Below the pieces are notes generated by a model that saw only the letters and a program-made list of their open reading frames with translations, ran no database searches and was not told where the DNA came from. 64,000 nucleotides of DNA from Morella rubra. Taxonomy: Eukaryota; Streptophyta; Magnoliopsida; Fagales; Myricaceae. Shown here one piece after another: positions 22,536 to 33,480 of the stretch (within the stretch, counting starts at the first letter, position 1; the number at the start of each line of letters is the position of its first letter). Location of the stretch: assembly GCA_003952965.2 (NCBI GenBank), contig CM025853.1, positions 14,367,429 through 14,431,428 on the forward strand, read 5' to 3'. Position numbers and translations under genes: made by a program.

Positions 22536-22784
22536 GGGTTAAATACACTTTGGTCTTTGGGGTCATTTACACTTTCCACCCCGATGTATTATTTTTGAGA
22601 CATTGGACCCCTTAAACACATTTGTTTCAAAAATTTGGGCACGTGTCTAAATTAACGGCAATTTGGTCGGGGTCCAAATTGAAAAAGGTGTATTAGTTAA
22701 GGGGTCCAATGTCTCAAAAATAATACATCGGGATGCAAAGTGTAAATGACCCAAAAGATAAGGGGAGCAAAGTGTATTTAACCC
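22536..22784. mobile_element. Mutator-like MITE with long terminal inverted repeats and 9-bp TSD
   Basis: The 249-bp element begins GGGTTAAATACACTTTGG and ends AAAGTGTATTTAACCC. The inverted repeats extend about 85 bp inward (GAGACATTGGACCCCTTAA on the left pairs with TTAAGGGGTCCAATGTCTC on the right). Flanks are TAATTTTAA at 22527-22535 and 22785-22793, a perfect 9-bp duplication as made by Mutator-like transposases. It has no coding capacity. It lies inside the family-2 LTR. Confidence 0.9.
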
Positions 22785-22916
22785 TAATTTTAACTACACA
22801 AGAATTTAAAAAAAGTTCCATTGAATTGCCACTTAACTCAAAATCAAAATCTTAAATCTTCTCAATAATTGTTGAACAATCACTCAAAAGCTAAATCAAT
22901 ATTTAGCATCACTTTT

Positions 22917-23073
22917 TTTTGGGGGGTAAGTTGGTAAGTATTATAGAAAATCAAAACAAACGGGTTGGAGGGTTATACAAGCCACCGTAGGACTGCTGGA
23001 AAACACCCACCTAGTTGATGATAACCTATCAGTAGGGTAGTTACACAAGTAAAATTAAAGGATACTAGCAACC
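22917..23073 (-). mobile_element. 5'-truncated LINE 3' end with 16-bp TSD
   Basis: On the minus strand this 157-bp insert ends in ...TTACCCCCCAAAA, a typical plant LINE 3' end with a short A tail (the plus strand shows TTTTGGGGGGTAAG). It is flanked by ATTTAGCATCACTTTT (22901-22916) and ATTTAGCACCACTTTT (23074-23089), a 16-bp target duplication with one mismatch. Long duplications and an A tail indicate target-primed reverse transcription. A SINE is the alternative. Confidence 0.8.
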
Positions 23074-23691
23074 ATTTAGCACCACTTTTCAACATCAACA
23101 TAGACTTCAGGTCATTTCCTATGACTCTAAAATGATAAAACTCTTCTAAAAGATTTAATACATTCTTTAATAATCCTCGCTAAAAAATCCATCGAATATA
23201 CCGACTAGAAAATCTCTACAACCCTCAATAGATAATTATTCGACTATTTTTCACAAGAAATGAAAGATATCATCTTTAATTAATCCATACCTCAAGACCC
23301 GTAAATAACCAAATCCAATCCCAAAATCATTATAAAGACTGAGAATTAAGCAATTAAAAACTTCCCCAATCTCTTCTTAGTCATGAATGGAATGAGAACC
23401 TCGCTCACGGTGGGGTTTTGTTGGGCGGCAATAAAACATATATGAGAGAGTTCAAGAGAGAGAGGGGGAGAGAAACCTTGAACCGCACATTGAGAAAAAG
23501 ATAAATTTATAGCACAAAATCTAGGGTTTTAAAAAAGTCATTATATCTTGTGAGTTTTAGTGCAAATTTTAATTTTGTAAACAAACTTTAAAAAATACAC
23601 AAAAACGGGAGGCAGACTGGGAAAGAAAACTAGGAGAAGCTAGGTGACTTTGTTGTTTTCTGCCAAGGCCAAATTAGGTCGGCGTATTACA

Positions 23692-24037
23692 AGAACTGTA
23701 ATTCAGAAATAGTTTTCAGTTACAAGCTCGCTAAATTGCCATTATAATAAATTTAGTTTTTTCTAGATGGCCCCAAAGACCTTTGGTGACGAATTGGGAT
23801 AGTCCCAACTAGTGTCACAATAACCCCTCCCGAAAGGAAATTTGGGATTGAAAATCATTTTGTTGCCGAAAGAATGTACTTTTTAGGACAGATGAAAGTA
23901 TCCCAAAAGGTAGATCATTGCATTGTGAAATTTTTTTCGGTCCCCAAAAGTATAGTTCGAACAACATCGAACGGGATGCATCATTTTTTTTTGCAATAGA
24001 GAGGAATTCTATCCCAAAAACTTTTGTTCAATCAAAC
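23692..24037. other. Short non-coding spacer with foldback words
   Basis: Contains GGTGACGAATTGGGATAGTCCC and ATCCCAAAA words that suggest MITE or CACTA debris. No terminus or gene can be defined. Confidence 0.3.
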
Positions 24038-25178
24038 TGTCATGCCCCGTGTTGGTACATACCCCCTCGGCTCGCATATAATAATCTTATGCACAAAATT
24101 CAGGGATTACCGCACGATAAAAACTCTTAGGATCGCTTAAATGCCCTCGAATTTACTTAACAGAAAACTAGTTGTAAAACAGTTATTGGCTAAAAGGAAG
24201 GCTGTAAATCAATTAGTCAGTTAAAGACTAAAGCGAAAATGGCAAAGTCATAAACATATCGTATCGTAATAATATGCACATCTTTAGGAAAATCTCATTA
24301 ACGAATTAGGTTGAAAATTGATTGATGGTAAAAAGAGTAAAGCGTAATAAAATAAATAAATAAACCAATAAAACTTGTAGCAAGATATCAACATAGAGAA
24401 ATTCACACTTTCCTTTAATCGTACATAGTTTGGTGCAGAAAGGGTCCTTCAGGAGGATTACAAAAGAATAGGCCTGTGTTATACAAAAACGTGAGCTTTC
24501 TATAGTCCACCTAGCCTATATAACCGTATTTCAAGGGTCCAAAAACAGTTTTGAAACACTCTATCAAAAGAAAATAAAAGAAATAACGAATGGGGATACA
24601 AAACAGACCCTGCATCTAGAATCTCTTCAGCCTTGAAATAATCCAACATCCTGCATAACAATAAAACGACAAACATAGATAAACATAAAAAAGGGGTGAG
24701 TCCTACTGACTCTATAAGGTCGAGGGAGGGGACATGACAATCATAAAAGGAAAAAGCATATGGAGACATGACAATACATAACATATGACATCAACATATC
24801 AATAAATGTAACATATGATAATATGCTACGTGATGGAGTATGCGTGCCTTCGTACAATCAAGACATATATCGATGCTCATGCAATGAGATGATGTTGTGC
24901 ACCCATTTCTCATCCATTCCTTGGGGTTGAGGTGTTTCCGTTGTCTGCTCTATTCAGCCCCAAAGTTGGGTTGTGCGTCCCTCCTCTCCTCCAGGACTTG
25001 TCCTGTGCCACCTGCACCAGGACCCTTTCATCGTAGGCACTTTCCCCATTAGGAGCCCACCCTTTTCTCATAGCGGTGGGTTGCACTCTCCCTTTAGTAA
25101 ACAATACCGTCACCCATAATTATAGGATAAACCTTGGGTACATTCGGTTTCCATTCCCCAATCTTGGTCCATTCAATG
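24038..25178. mobile_element. LTR-like fragment, family 3 (starts TGTCATGCCCCG)
   Basis: The start TGTCATGCCCCGTGTTGG resembles the TGTCACGCCCC start of chromovirus LTRs but the interior is different. It is cut at 25178 by the start of the family-1 LTR (TGTCACGCCCC), so it is probably the older element. No coding sequence is seen. Its other end was not found past the gap. Confidence 0.45.
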
Positions 25179-26750
25179 TGTCACGCCCCAAACGCTAACT
25201 CGAAGAGGCTAAAGACAGCCGCGAGCATTCCCAACAACGAACGCTCCAGCGCACTTATTAAAATCTTGAAGCGGAAATTTTTTTTTTTTTTTAACTTGCC
25301 TATTACTAATTTAGAAAATATAAATGCCTATATCAATGAACACACATAGGGAGACATTTAAAATTCCAATCCTCAAGTAATAACTCAAAGCAATAAATTA
25401 TAATTACATAGTCCCAAAATATAAGTTGCTTAAGAGCCTTAAGCCTCATAGGCTAAACAGACCATGACCACCACACATTGGAGGTCATATCAGCTCTTTC
25501 AAAAATAACTTAAGATCTACAGAAATAACAAGTTAGGGGAGGGCACCCTAGTCAACCCCCCACTTCGGGTTCTGGATCCTCCTCATGAATTTCCTTTTCC
25601 TGAAATATCATCTGGAATGATACAATTTAAATTCTGTGAGTCGAATGACTCAGTAAGGGTTATGCATGGCATGATCATGGATGACAGGTAAAATATGTCA
25701 GAATGAATGGATGTTCATGTATGCAACTCTTGCACTTGAACTTTAACTTAAAATCTCTTCATCATTGTTTGGGCTTTTTCTATCGCTCCATTTACCCCTG
25801 AAGTCAGGGTTGTGCGTTCCCTTCGGAACCGTTCCCCTTTCCCTTGGGAATATGTCATTTGGTCGAGCTAGCCCTTGATGTGGCCTCAGGCCTGATGGCT
25901 AGACACAACCCTTAGAGGTCCACACCTTCTCAGCATTCTTCAGTGTGGTTGCACATACCTCAAGAGCTACCCATCCTTCTCGCCTTCGTCCTTCGGAGTG
26001 GATGCACCTATCTTACTTAGGTACGGTACCGACCATCTTATTTAGCCCCATAACATATCTTAACATAGCATAAAATCTCACTTTCATTTGCATAAAGTTT
26101 CCCTTTCTTCCTTTTGATAAAATCAAATGCAATTGCTCATGACGTGCTTGATGACAAATATTCATGTTGTGTATCATTCCAGTTTTCGAAAAATAAATTT
26201 TTTCCACTTACCTTCGTCCACTTGAGCTTATGGTGGCACCTTGCCTACAAATGAGTCATACTAATGTCATTTAGAGGTTTACTAGATGTAGAGAATAATC
26301 ATTCAATCAACTTCAGCACATCATACAAAATCACCCACATTTCTTGACTTCCCAATGGTGATCCTACGACGCAAAGTATTATCTTAAGGTTGCTGAAACC
26401 ATAAGACTTGGATGCCAAACTGATCCTTACACTAATTTTCATAACACATTAAAATTCCAGGTAATTTGGAGCTCGTTTGCCACTCGAAAGATTTACTCGA
26501 AAATGCAAGCTGCTGAGGACGTCCAAGCAGGCAGCCTCGACGTCTCCAGCTTCAAAATTCATAACTTCAAAAAAACCGCTCCAAATTACATGAAATTTCT
26601 TTTAAAATATTCTTCTTTCATAGTTCAAGCTTGAAGATAAAAATCATAAACATTGGAATTTCCATGCATTGTCGAAAACACTTCATATCAGATAAAATTC
26701 CTAGAGTAATACTGCTGCTGCCACCAGCTCAGTCTTCTACTTTCAAAACA
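25179..26750. mobile_element. Chromovirus LTR (family 1), copy A, interrupted by the assembly gap
   Basis: It starts TGTCACGCCCCAAACGCTAA, as the 5' LTR at 52681 does, and stays collinear to the gap. 26462-26750 matches 53942-54232 with about nine substitutions and no indels; most are transitions and at least five are CG in the right copy against TG or CA here. The sequence after the gap is not LTR, so the copy ends inside the unread 670 bases. It inserted into the family-3 LTR. Confidence 0.88.
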
Positions 26751-27420
26751 NNNNNNNNNNNNNNNNNNNNNNNNNNNNNNNNNNNNNNNNNNNNNNNNNN
26801 NNNNNNNNNNNNNNNNNNNNNNNNNNNNNNNNNNNNNNNNNNNNNNNNNNNNNNNNNNNNNNNNNNNNNNNNNNNNNNNNNNNNNNNNNNNNNNNNNNNN
26901 NNNNNNNNNNNNNNNNNNNNNNNNNNNNNNNNNNNNNNNNNNNNNNNNNNNNNNNNNNNNNNNNNNNNNNNNNNNNNNNNNNNNNNNNNNNNNNNNNNNN
27001 NNNNNNNNNNNNNNNNNNNNNNNNNNNNNNNNNNNNNNNNNNNNNNNNNNNNNNNNNNNNNNNNNNNNNNNNNNNNNNNNNNNNNNNNNNNNNNNNNNNN
27101 NNNNNNNNNNNNNNNNNNNNNNNNNNNNNNNNNNNNNNNNNNNNNNNNNNNNNNNNNNNNNNNNNNNNNNNNNNNNNNNNNNNNNNNNNNNNNNNNNNNN
27201 NNNNNNNNNNNNNNNNNNNNNNNNNNNNNNNNNNNNNNNNNNNNNNNNNNNNNNNNNNNNNNNNNNNNNNNNNNNNNNNNNNNNNNNNNNNNNNNNNNNN
27301 NNNNNNNNNNNNNNNNNNNNNNNNNNNNNNNNNNNNNNNNNNNNNNNNNNNNNNNNNNNNNNNNNNNNNNNNNNNNNNNNNNNNNNNNNNNNNNNNNNNN
27401 NNNNNNNNNNNNNNNNNNNN
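26751..27420. other. Assembly gap (670 N)
   Basis: A run of N. Open frames spanning it have no meaning. The LTR copy on its left is cut mid-sequence and a different LTR family begins to its right, so unassembled repeat DNA lies here and the true gap size is unknown. Confidence 0.99.
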
Positions 27421-27539
27421 AGAGACACTTCTCATATCACAAAAGGAGCAAAAAGACAAGAGAATAGGGTTATGAAGATCATAATGAAGGATGCACCAAG
27501 CAAGATCAAATACAGTGACAGATTCAAGACCATGTAAGT

Positions 27540-28570
27540 CAGGTGTAATATCTGTAAACATTCTCGTAGTTTCACTTTTGAGAAGGATTTGAATCATATA
27601 CTTGCATATCTTTCAAAACGTGCATAAACTGTCTTTAACTCTCTGTTTAGAAGATTCAAAGTTTTAAATGGTCATAAATCACACCAATCAACTCACCAAG
27701 ACCTTCTTTATACCTTAATTGGAAGTTAGGTCCTTAAAATTGGGATGTTTACAAATGTGTCAAAATCATGGTTTTAGAATGAACCTAGATCAGTGTGCTT
27801 ATTAAAAGGTCATCCGGCTGGACGATCGACCTGGCCCTTGACTCGTGGCTGTAGCGGTCGATCCGGTATATATCTGGAATATGACATCCATGAAGTTTCT
27901 GACAATGACCGTAGGAACGGTATCTCCGAAGCAGATCGACCGGTGTACAATTGGAAAGCAGTCGACCCGGTACAACATACAATTCCTAACGGCTGTAAAT
28001 AGCTATTTCCTCAAGTGGCCTATATAAAGATCTTCCTATTGTCTTTAAACAAGTGAGAACAGCCATAATATTCTCAATTTACTTAGCTTAAGAAATATCT
28101 TAAACCTTCCTACTCCATATTTCTCATATCATTCACACAAATTACACTTTTTTATCCTTGTCATTGTGTGAATCGAAGAGATAGAACTTTCCATTTTCAT
28201 ATCCACTCTGTGAGAGAGTTTATTCTTGTAATCTTCCTATCCATAAGAGGTGATTCCTTTAGTGAGTTTGTTCACTAAAGAAGAAGCTTAGGGAGGGTAT
28301 ATCTCAAGTTTGGTTGTGTTGTGAGTGTTGAGCCTGAGAAAGTATTTGTACGGTTCTCTAGCACCCAAAAGCTAAAGTGTACACTATTAAGAAGATAGTG
28401 GAGAAAACCTCAAGGCTCGGTGAAGGAGTTTGAGGGGTGGATGTTGGCGGGTTTGCCAAACCACCTAAATATCTTGTGTTTGCTTCTCTAAACCCTACTC
28501 TTTACATTTAGCACTTTATTATTATCTGCATCAATACTTGTTTAAGATATTGGCTAAACTAGTCTTTACT
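27540..28570 (+). mobile_element. Copia-type LTR (U3-R-U5), approximate limits
   Basis: The sequence has a U3 with CGATCGACC/CGACCGGT words (27822-27970), a TATA box CCTATATAAAGATC at 28019, and a downstream R-U5 reading GTGATTCCTTTAGTGAGTTT, GAGGGGTGGATGTTGGCGGG, TTTGCCAAACCACC, ATATCTTGTGTTTG. This is the characteristic tail of plant copia LTRs of the SIRE/Angela type. Coding domains are not recognisable downstream. Confidence 0.65.
28019..28028 (+). promoter_or_regulatory. TATA box of the copia-type LTR
   Basis: CCTATATAAA sits between the U3-like and R-U5-like parts of the LTR, the expected position of the retroelement promoter. Confidence 0.55.
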
Positions 28571-31500
28571 TTGCAAAAATGATACGGGTTTGGGTTTGTT
28601 GAATCATAATGCGAAAAAGTTTGGCATAACGAACTCGGGGATTAATAAACCACAGATTTCTATCTCCTTTCACCACCCCACCCTCTTGATTGCTCTTATA
28701 TTATTTGACTATCCGGAACTACAAACATATTTCCAAATATACTTTTCAGTCGAACACACGACTAATACACTATAGCACTAGTTTTGTGGTGGGAAGCATG
28801 TGTTGATCGGATCCCAGGGATCATCATAGATCTATATAATTGCAATAGCAAATGTTAGATGAGTAGACAGAGTATAACACGTTGTCTACGAGGTTTGTTT
28901 AACATTGAGGGTATAAAGGCTATAGTGAGTTCGGAGAAGTTATATCAAAATACACCACAAATTCCAAAACCACTTACGGAAGCACGAATTTGTAGTCTGC
29001 AATGAATCTACAAAAGAAGCTACTGCTGGATAGAAAAGTAGTCGAATAACAAGGAGAGCGAGAGAAGAATTATTTTGTTATCATCATTAATAGAGTCCAC
29101 CTAAGCAACCAATTTATTCGAGTGAGAAACATGGTACTATAAACTACAAAAATGGGGTGGTTGACAAACATAGGGCTCGCAAAAGGATAGAACATATAGA
29201 AAGAAGATTTCATCTCATATGTGACATTGTGCCATAGATCCAATATTCTGGAAATGATGTGAAATGGTGACATTTTCCTTCTGAAAATGAGGGCATATTT
29301 GACGATGAAATAGAAAGTAAGGTTTTTAGACAACAAGCTATAACCATCATCATGATGTTCTTAGACTTTAGAGGAGATAATGTTGTTGTCTTAGAATTTT
29401 TTGTCATAGATAAGTGCAGAGCGCTAGATCTTAATAACATTTTTGACTATGAAAATCTTATTGATTAGATTATGACTTCATCAGAAATCCAATATTCTAA
29501 ATAGGAATACAAATTAGGGTAATTAGTCCTTGAGACATTAGGAAAGTAACTCACATATTATATGCAACGCACTAAATGAGATATTTCTAGAAATATCCTA
29601 ATTACGTTACGAGCAAACAAATAAGGTAGACAATATTATGAATAGTAAAAAAATAGCATCAATGTACTCAACAATAAAACTATGCATAAATACGTTTTTT
29701 TCCTGCCCTTCAAACAAAGTGCTACATTGGACTTTCTACGAAGCTAAATTATCTATCATAAGTACATAGTAATATGAAGATATTATTGATCCAACATATA
29801 ATTTTTATGTACTCTTTTGGGATGTCGAACTGGTACAAACTAAGGAGATTAAAGAAATCAATAGATGAGTTATTGCAGGAGATTTAATTAGCGAAGGAGA
29901 GGGATTCTGATGCAATTACATATTAGCTACACGTAAGGAATAGAAAGCTAGTTAAAATATGAAATCAACCATAGGCAGTACACATAAGCAAATAATTGTT
30001 AGCAAAAAGGGAATTATCAGCAAAAAACAATCATCAAAATTCACATCACTGATCGGGCGTCGAATTGTGATCACTGTGTGTTTAATTGGGGACACCTAGA
30101 TCACATACGTTTCTATCCAAATAGGTAAAACCTATATTATTTTATATGAAGGGGTAAACTCAAGTGATGTAAGCACAACTATATATTTAGGAACAAATTA
30201 AAAACAAGCAACTTGGGTCAAACCATGCGGGATATTATATCAAATATCAACACAACATATTAGACAGATACATAACTTTCAAACGAATATATTTAATTCC
30301 CGATTTATCCTCGCCCCAGCTCTCACAACAGTACTTAAGTCCGACGCACAATCGTAAAAATGATCCACCGACATATGTCCCCATACCAAAGAGCCCTAAA
30401 TTTTTTAACAAACAATCACAATCTAAAAATAATATAAATTAAGAAATAAGATTAATCAAACATACGACAATAAGATATTGACAATCAAGAAAATTTCAAT
30501 AGAATTATTAAAAAATATTATTTTTTCTAAAACACACAATATAATAATATTTTTTGTAATAAAAATAAGGAAAAATAATCATTCTTAAAGTCAATTCAAC
30601 AATTTTTAACATTCGTATTTAAAAAATGCTCGAAATATGATTCTGATTAGTAATCTCCAACTTTTAATTGTGCTGTTTTTGGGGTGCCATGAACACAGGG
30701 GCATTTAGTCAAATTATCTTAACATCGTGTTTTTCCATTTGATTTAACGTCTAATTTAGACGGGGGGCGAAGATTTATAGGTTTTGAAAGTTATGGGTTT
30801 CAAATTGTGGGATTGAAAATTAAGTGTAGCTATTTGATTTTTGCCCAAAACATAAGGGGCTAACTCCACTAGAGACGTTTTATTCTACTATTCTAACCAT
30901 ACCACCATATCTAATAGAATGACAGGAAATTGAGAGCACGAAAGCATTAATGAAAAAGAGTTTACATGATGATCCACTGGCAGATTGATGTCTGCTAAGG
31001 ATTCCTGAGACAGACACAAATGAAAGCTTGAGGAGGCTACTATTATACTGACGTGGTCAAACAGGTTTTTCATTTGAAAAAAAAAGCGCCGGAAGAATAA
31101 CATTAACATCAGCGAATTGTATCTCTCCAACAGTTTATTCTCTCTAGAATCTTCAACAATTGTGTGGCATGCAGCCAAAAGTGTAAAGTGGTAAGATCTT
31201 TTCTGTCATTGCTGTTATAGAAGTTTTGTCACAACACATTTCCGAGATAGATAAACTACAGTCTGCTATTATCTCAAGACCCTATTTGAGTATTAGTCTC
31301 TTATCTGTTAAGGTTATTGCTTTCCATTTGAATAAGGTACAGAGAATGCTTGTCAAAAATAATTTCCAAATAAATGATGATTTAATGACAAATATTAGCA
31401 CGAGTCTATCTTCAACACACACGAAAGACCATTGTTGAAATCAAAAGGCCACCCTCACACTAGAGAAGATCCTACCATGAGAAAAGATTCAACATAGATT

Positions 31501-31989
31501 GCGACTAGATGAGACTGAATAGCACAATTTGGACAGGAACGAAAATCACATTGGATTTAGATATTTTGCAAGGAATTTCATGCAACTTCTCACAGGATTC
31601 AATCACTTGGACATTTGAAATAAGGATTGAAGCACACACGAGAGTGCTTTCAAGACGGAAGAGTGCTGACATGTGGTAAATATGAGATGTGCGGGGATTT
31701 CTGATTTGGTTCTAAAAACCACTTGTTTAGAGAACATCTTAAAATTCACACTCTTTATTGTGTGGATAGACTGGATTCAACAAGATAGTCTAAAATAGCT
31801 AGTAAATAATGCTTTTCCACAAGAATACCCCGAATATGATGCCTCTAAAATCAAATCTTCAATAATGAAGATACTTTTGAGATTATTTGAGAGGCTATCT
31901 AGATTATTGTAGGAACCCTTCTTACCGGCCTTTTCTCGTGTGTTAATAATTTCTTGTATGTCGGCCGTTTCCCATATGATATACGTGGA

Positions 31990-32640
31990 TCCGTCGAGAG
32001 TATGACGCACGATGCAATGTTAGTATAGATAGAGCAATGATCATGCTATTGTGGTGAAATTTCTAAAAGAGAATATTTTGTCTCGGTTTGGTACACTACG
32101 GGTGATCATGAGTGATCAAGGCACACACTTTTATAATCATTCTTTTGAAGCTTTGCTGCCTAGGTACAATGTGGTGCATAAGATTTCTATAGCACATGCA
32201 CAAACCAATGGACAAGCAAATCTTACAAACATGAAAATCAAGAAGATTTTGGAGAAGACAGTTAACCCCAACCGCAAGGATTGGTCCTTGCGTCTATCTC
32301 ACACATTTTTCGGCATACTGTATAACTTTTAAATCTCATCTTGGAATGTCCCCTTATCGGCTTGTTTTTGGCAAGGCTTGTCGAATACAAGGCTTACTGG
32401 GCTAACAAGGCCTTTAACTTTGATTTCAGTGTTGTAGGTAAACAAAGGAAACCTCAATTGACCAAGCTGGGAGAGTTGAGGAAGCGAAAGCTAATAATGC
32501 AAAAACTAGAAATCTAGAAAGGATGACAATGAAAGGTTCTGTACTACCCGATGATAAAACAATATTGTGTGAAAATTAAGTTTGACCTCACCAACCGGGT
32601 AAGAGTATGATTCCTTCAGTGTCTATAAATCTTTGACATC
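31990..32640 (+). pseudogene. Athila-type Ty3/gypsy integrase remnant
   Basis: 32051-32332 reads VKFLKENILSRFGTLRVIMS DQGTHFYNHSFEALL, VVHKISIAHAQTNGQA and IKKILEKTVNPNRKDWSLRL, the integrase core of Athila-type elements, including the second catalytic Asp in SDQGTHF and the QTNGQA segment. The third acidic residue region is altered (usual AELANREIK against ANLTNMKIK here). After 32332 the homology continues in other frames (SPYRLVFGKAC, then fragments up to about 32540). No other gene of this element is recognisable nearby. Confidence 0.72.
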
Positions 32641-33336
32641 AGATTTCTAAGTAGGTAATGGAACGCATATAACTTCTTTCCCGGTAACGGTTCTAGTGAA
32701 TTTTTACTTAAGTAATAAAAGATTTATTTGATGCATTTACTGGCATCCTCGGGCACTAGCATCTTACATTTATTCATCATTTTTATTTACACCGACATCT
32801 TTGAAGCTCGCTTCTTAAATACTAGAGAGGAAATGGTTTTAATGATAAGATCATTTGTGTCTGTGGCATCAATTAACTCTTAAATACCTTAGAGTACATT
32901 CCATGTAAGAGAGAGTTACATAAGATTCTACTCTGATTTAGTATTTTCTAGTAACCTATATCATCTGAAATTTAAAGTATATATGAATGTTCCATCACTA
33001 TTAATTAAATATGTCTGATTTTTAGACATCATCTAGTTCGAAGATAGTCTTGTGAGTTTAACGCATTCAACATCCTATTAGATTAAACTAATCACTTTAT
33101 GCGTGAATAATATAAGATTCGAATTTCTATGCACTCCTACTTAACTTTAAGATTGAGTCTAGATTATACTGTAGAGTTGGAGTAGAACTTATTATTAAAT
33201 TAGACAACAAATGAGGTACACTAACAACTGGACATCGTGATCGCGCATCTTGGAAAGAGCTATTCCACGGGAGAGCACCAAACCCTAATCCGACTTTGTA
33301 GACCCATAGGCATAAGGGATGGCCCACTAACGCGCA

Positions 33337-33480
33337 TGTCACACCAAGCCCCAATAGACATACCTCATCCCGGGCCAGAGCCTTAAATCCCAGTGAGAGT
33401 GGTATATTTCATGCTTTATTTGGAGACAAATTAATCAGCGTGCAGAAATAAATGACCTTCAGAAGCTCAGGGTCTGGTAT
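33337..33480. mobile_element. Possible LTR start, TGTCACACC type, noisy
   Basis: TGTCACACCAAGCCCC ... CCCGGGCCAGAGCCTTAAAT ... GCAGAAATAAATGACC resembles the first 130 bp of a common gypsy LTR type (TGTCACACCCC ... CCCGG ... GCGGAAATAAA). Similarity fades after this point and no second end was found. Confidence 0.3.

Larger units (their letters stand above)
21603..23691. mobile_element. LTR of family 2, second copy, carrying two nested insertions
   Basis: It begins TGTAACACCCGGGCCC and ends GGCGTATTACA. It shares with the solo LTR at 8951-10662 the early ...AAGTAACTGGTGAGCTACAC-like passage (21940), the CACAGATCCCAACAGTCACA array (22107-22195) and the terminal TATTACA. No internal coding region follows, so it is probably another solo LTR or an isolated LTR. 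The 5-bp flanks do not match (ACGCA and AGAAC), unlike the first copy, so the ends may have been altered. Confidence 0.7.

Noticed and set aside
26631-27597. Long open frames across the gap on both strands
   Set aside because: They consist almost wholly of N translated as X; there is no sequence to support them.
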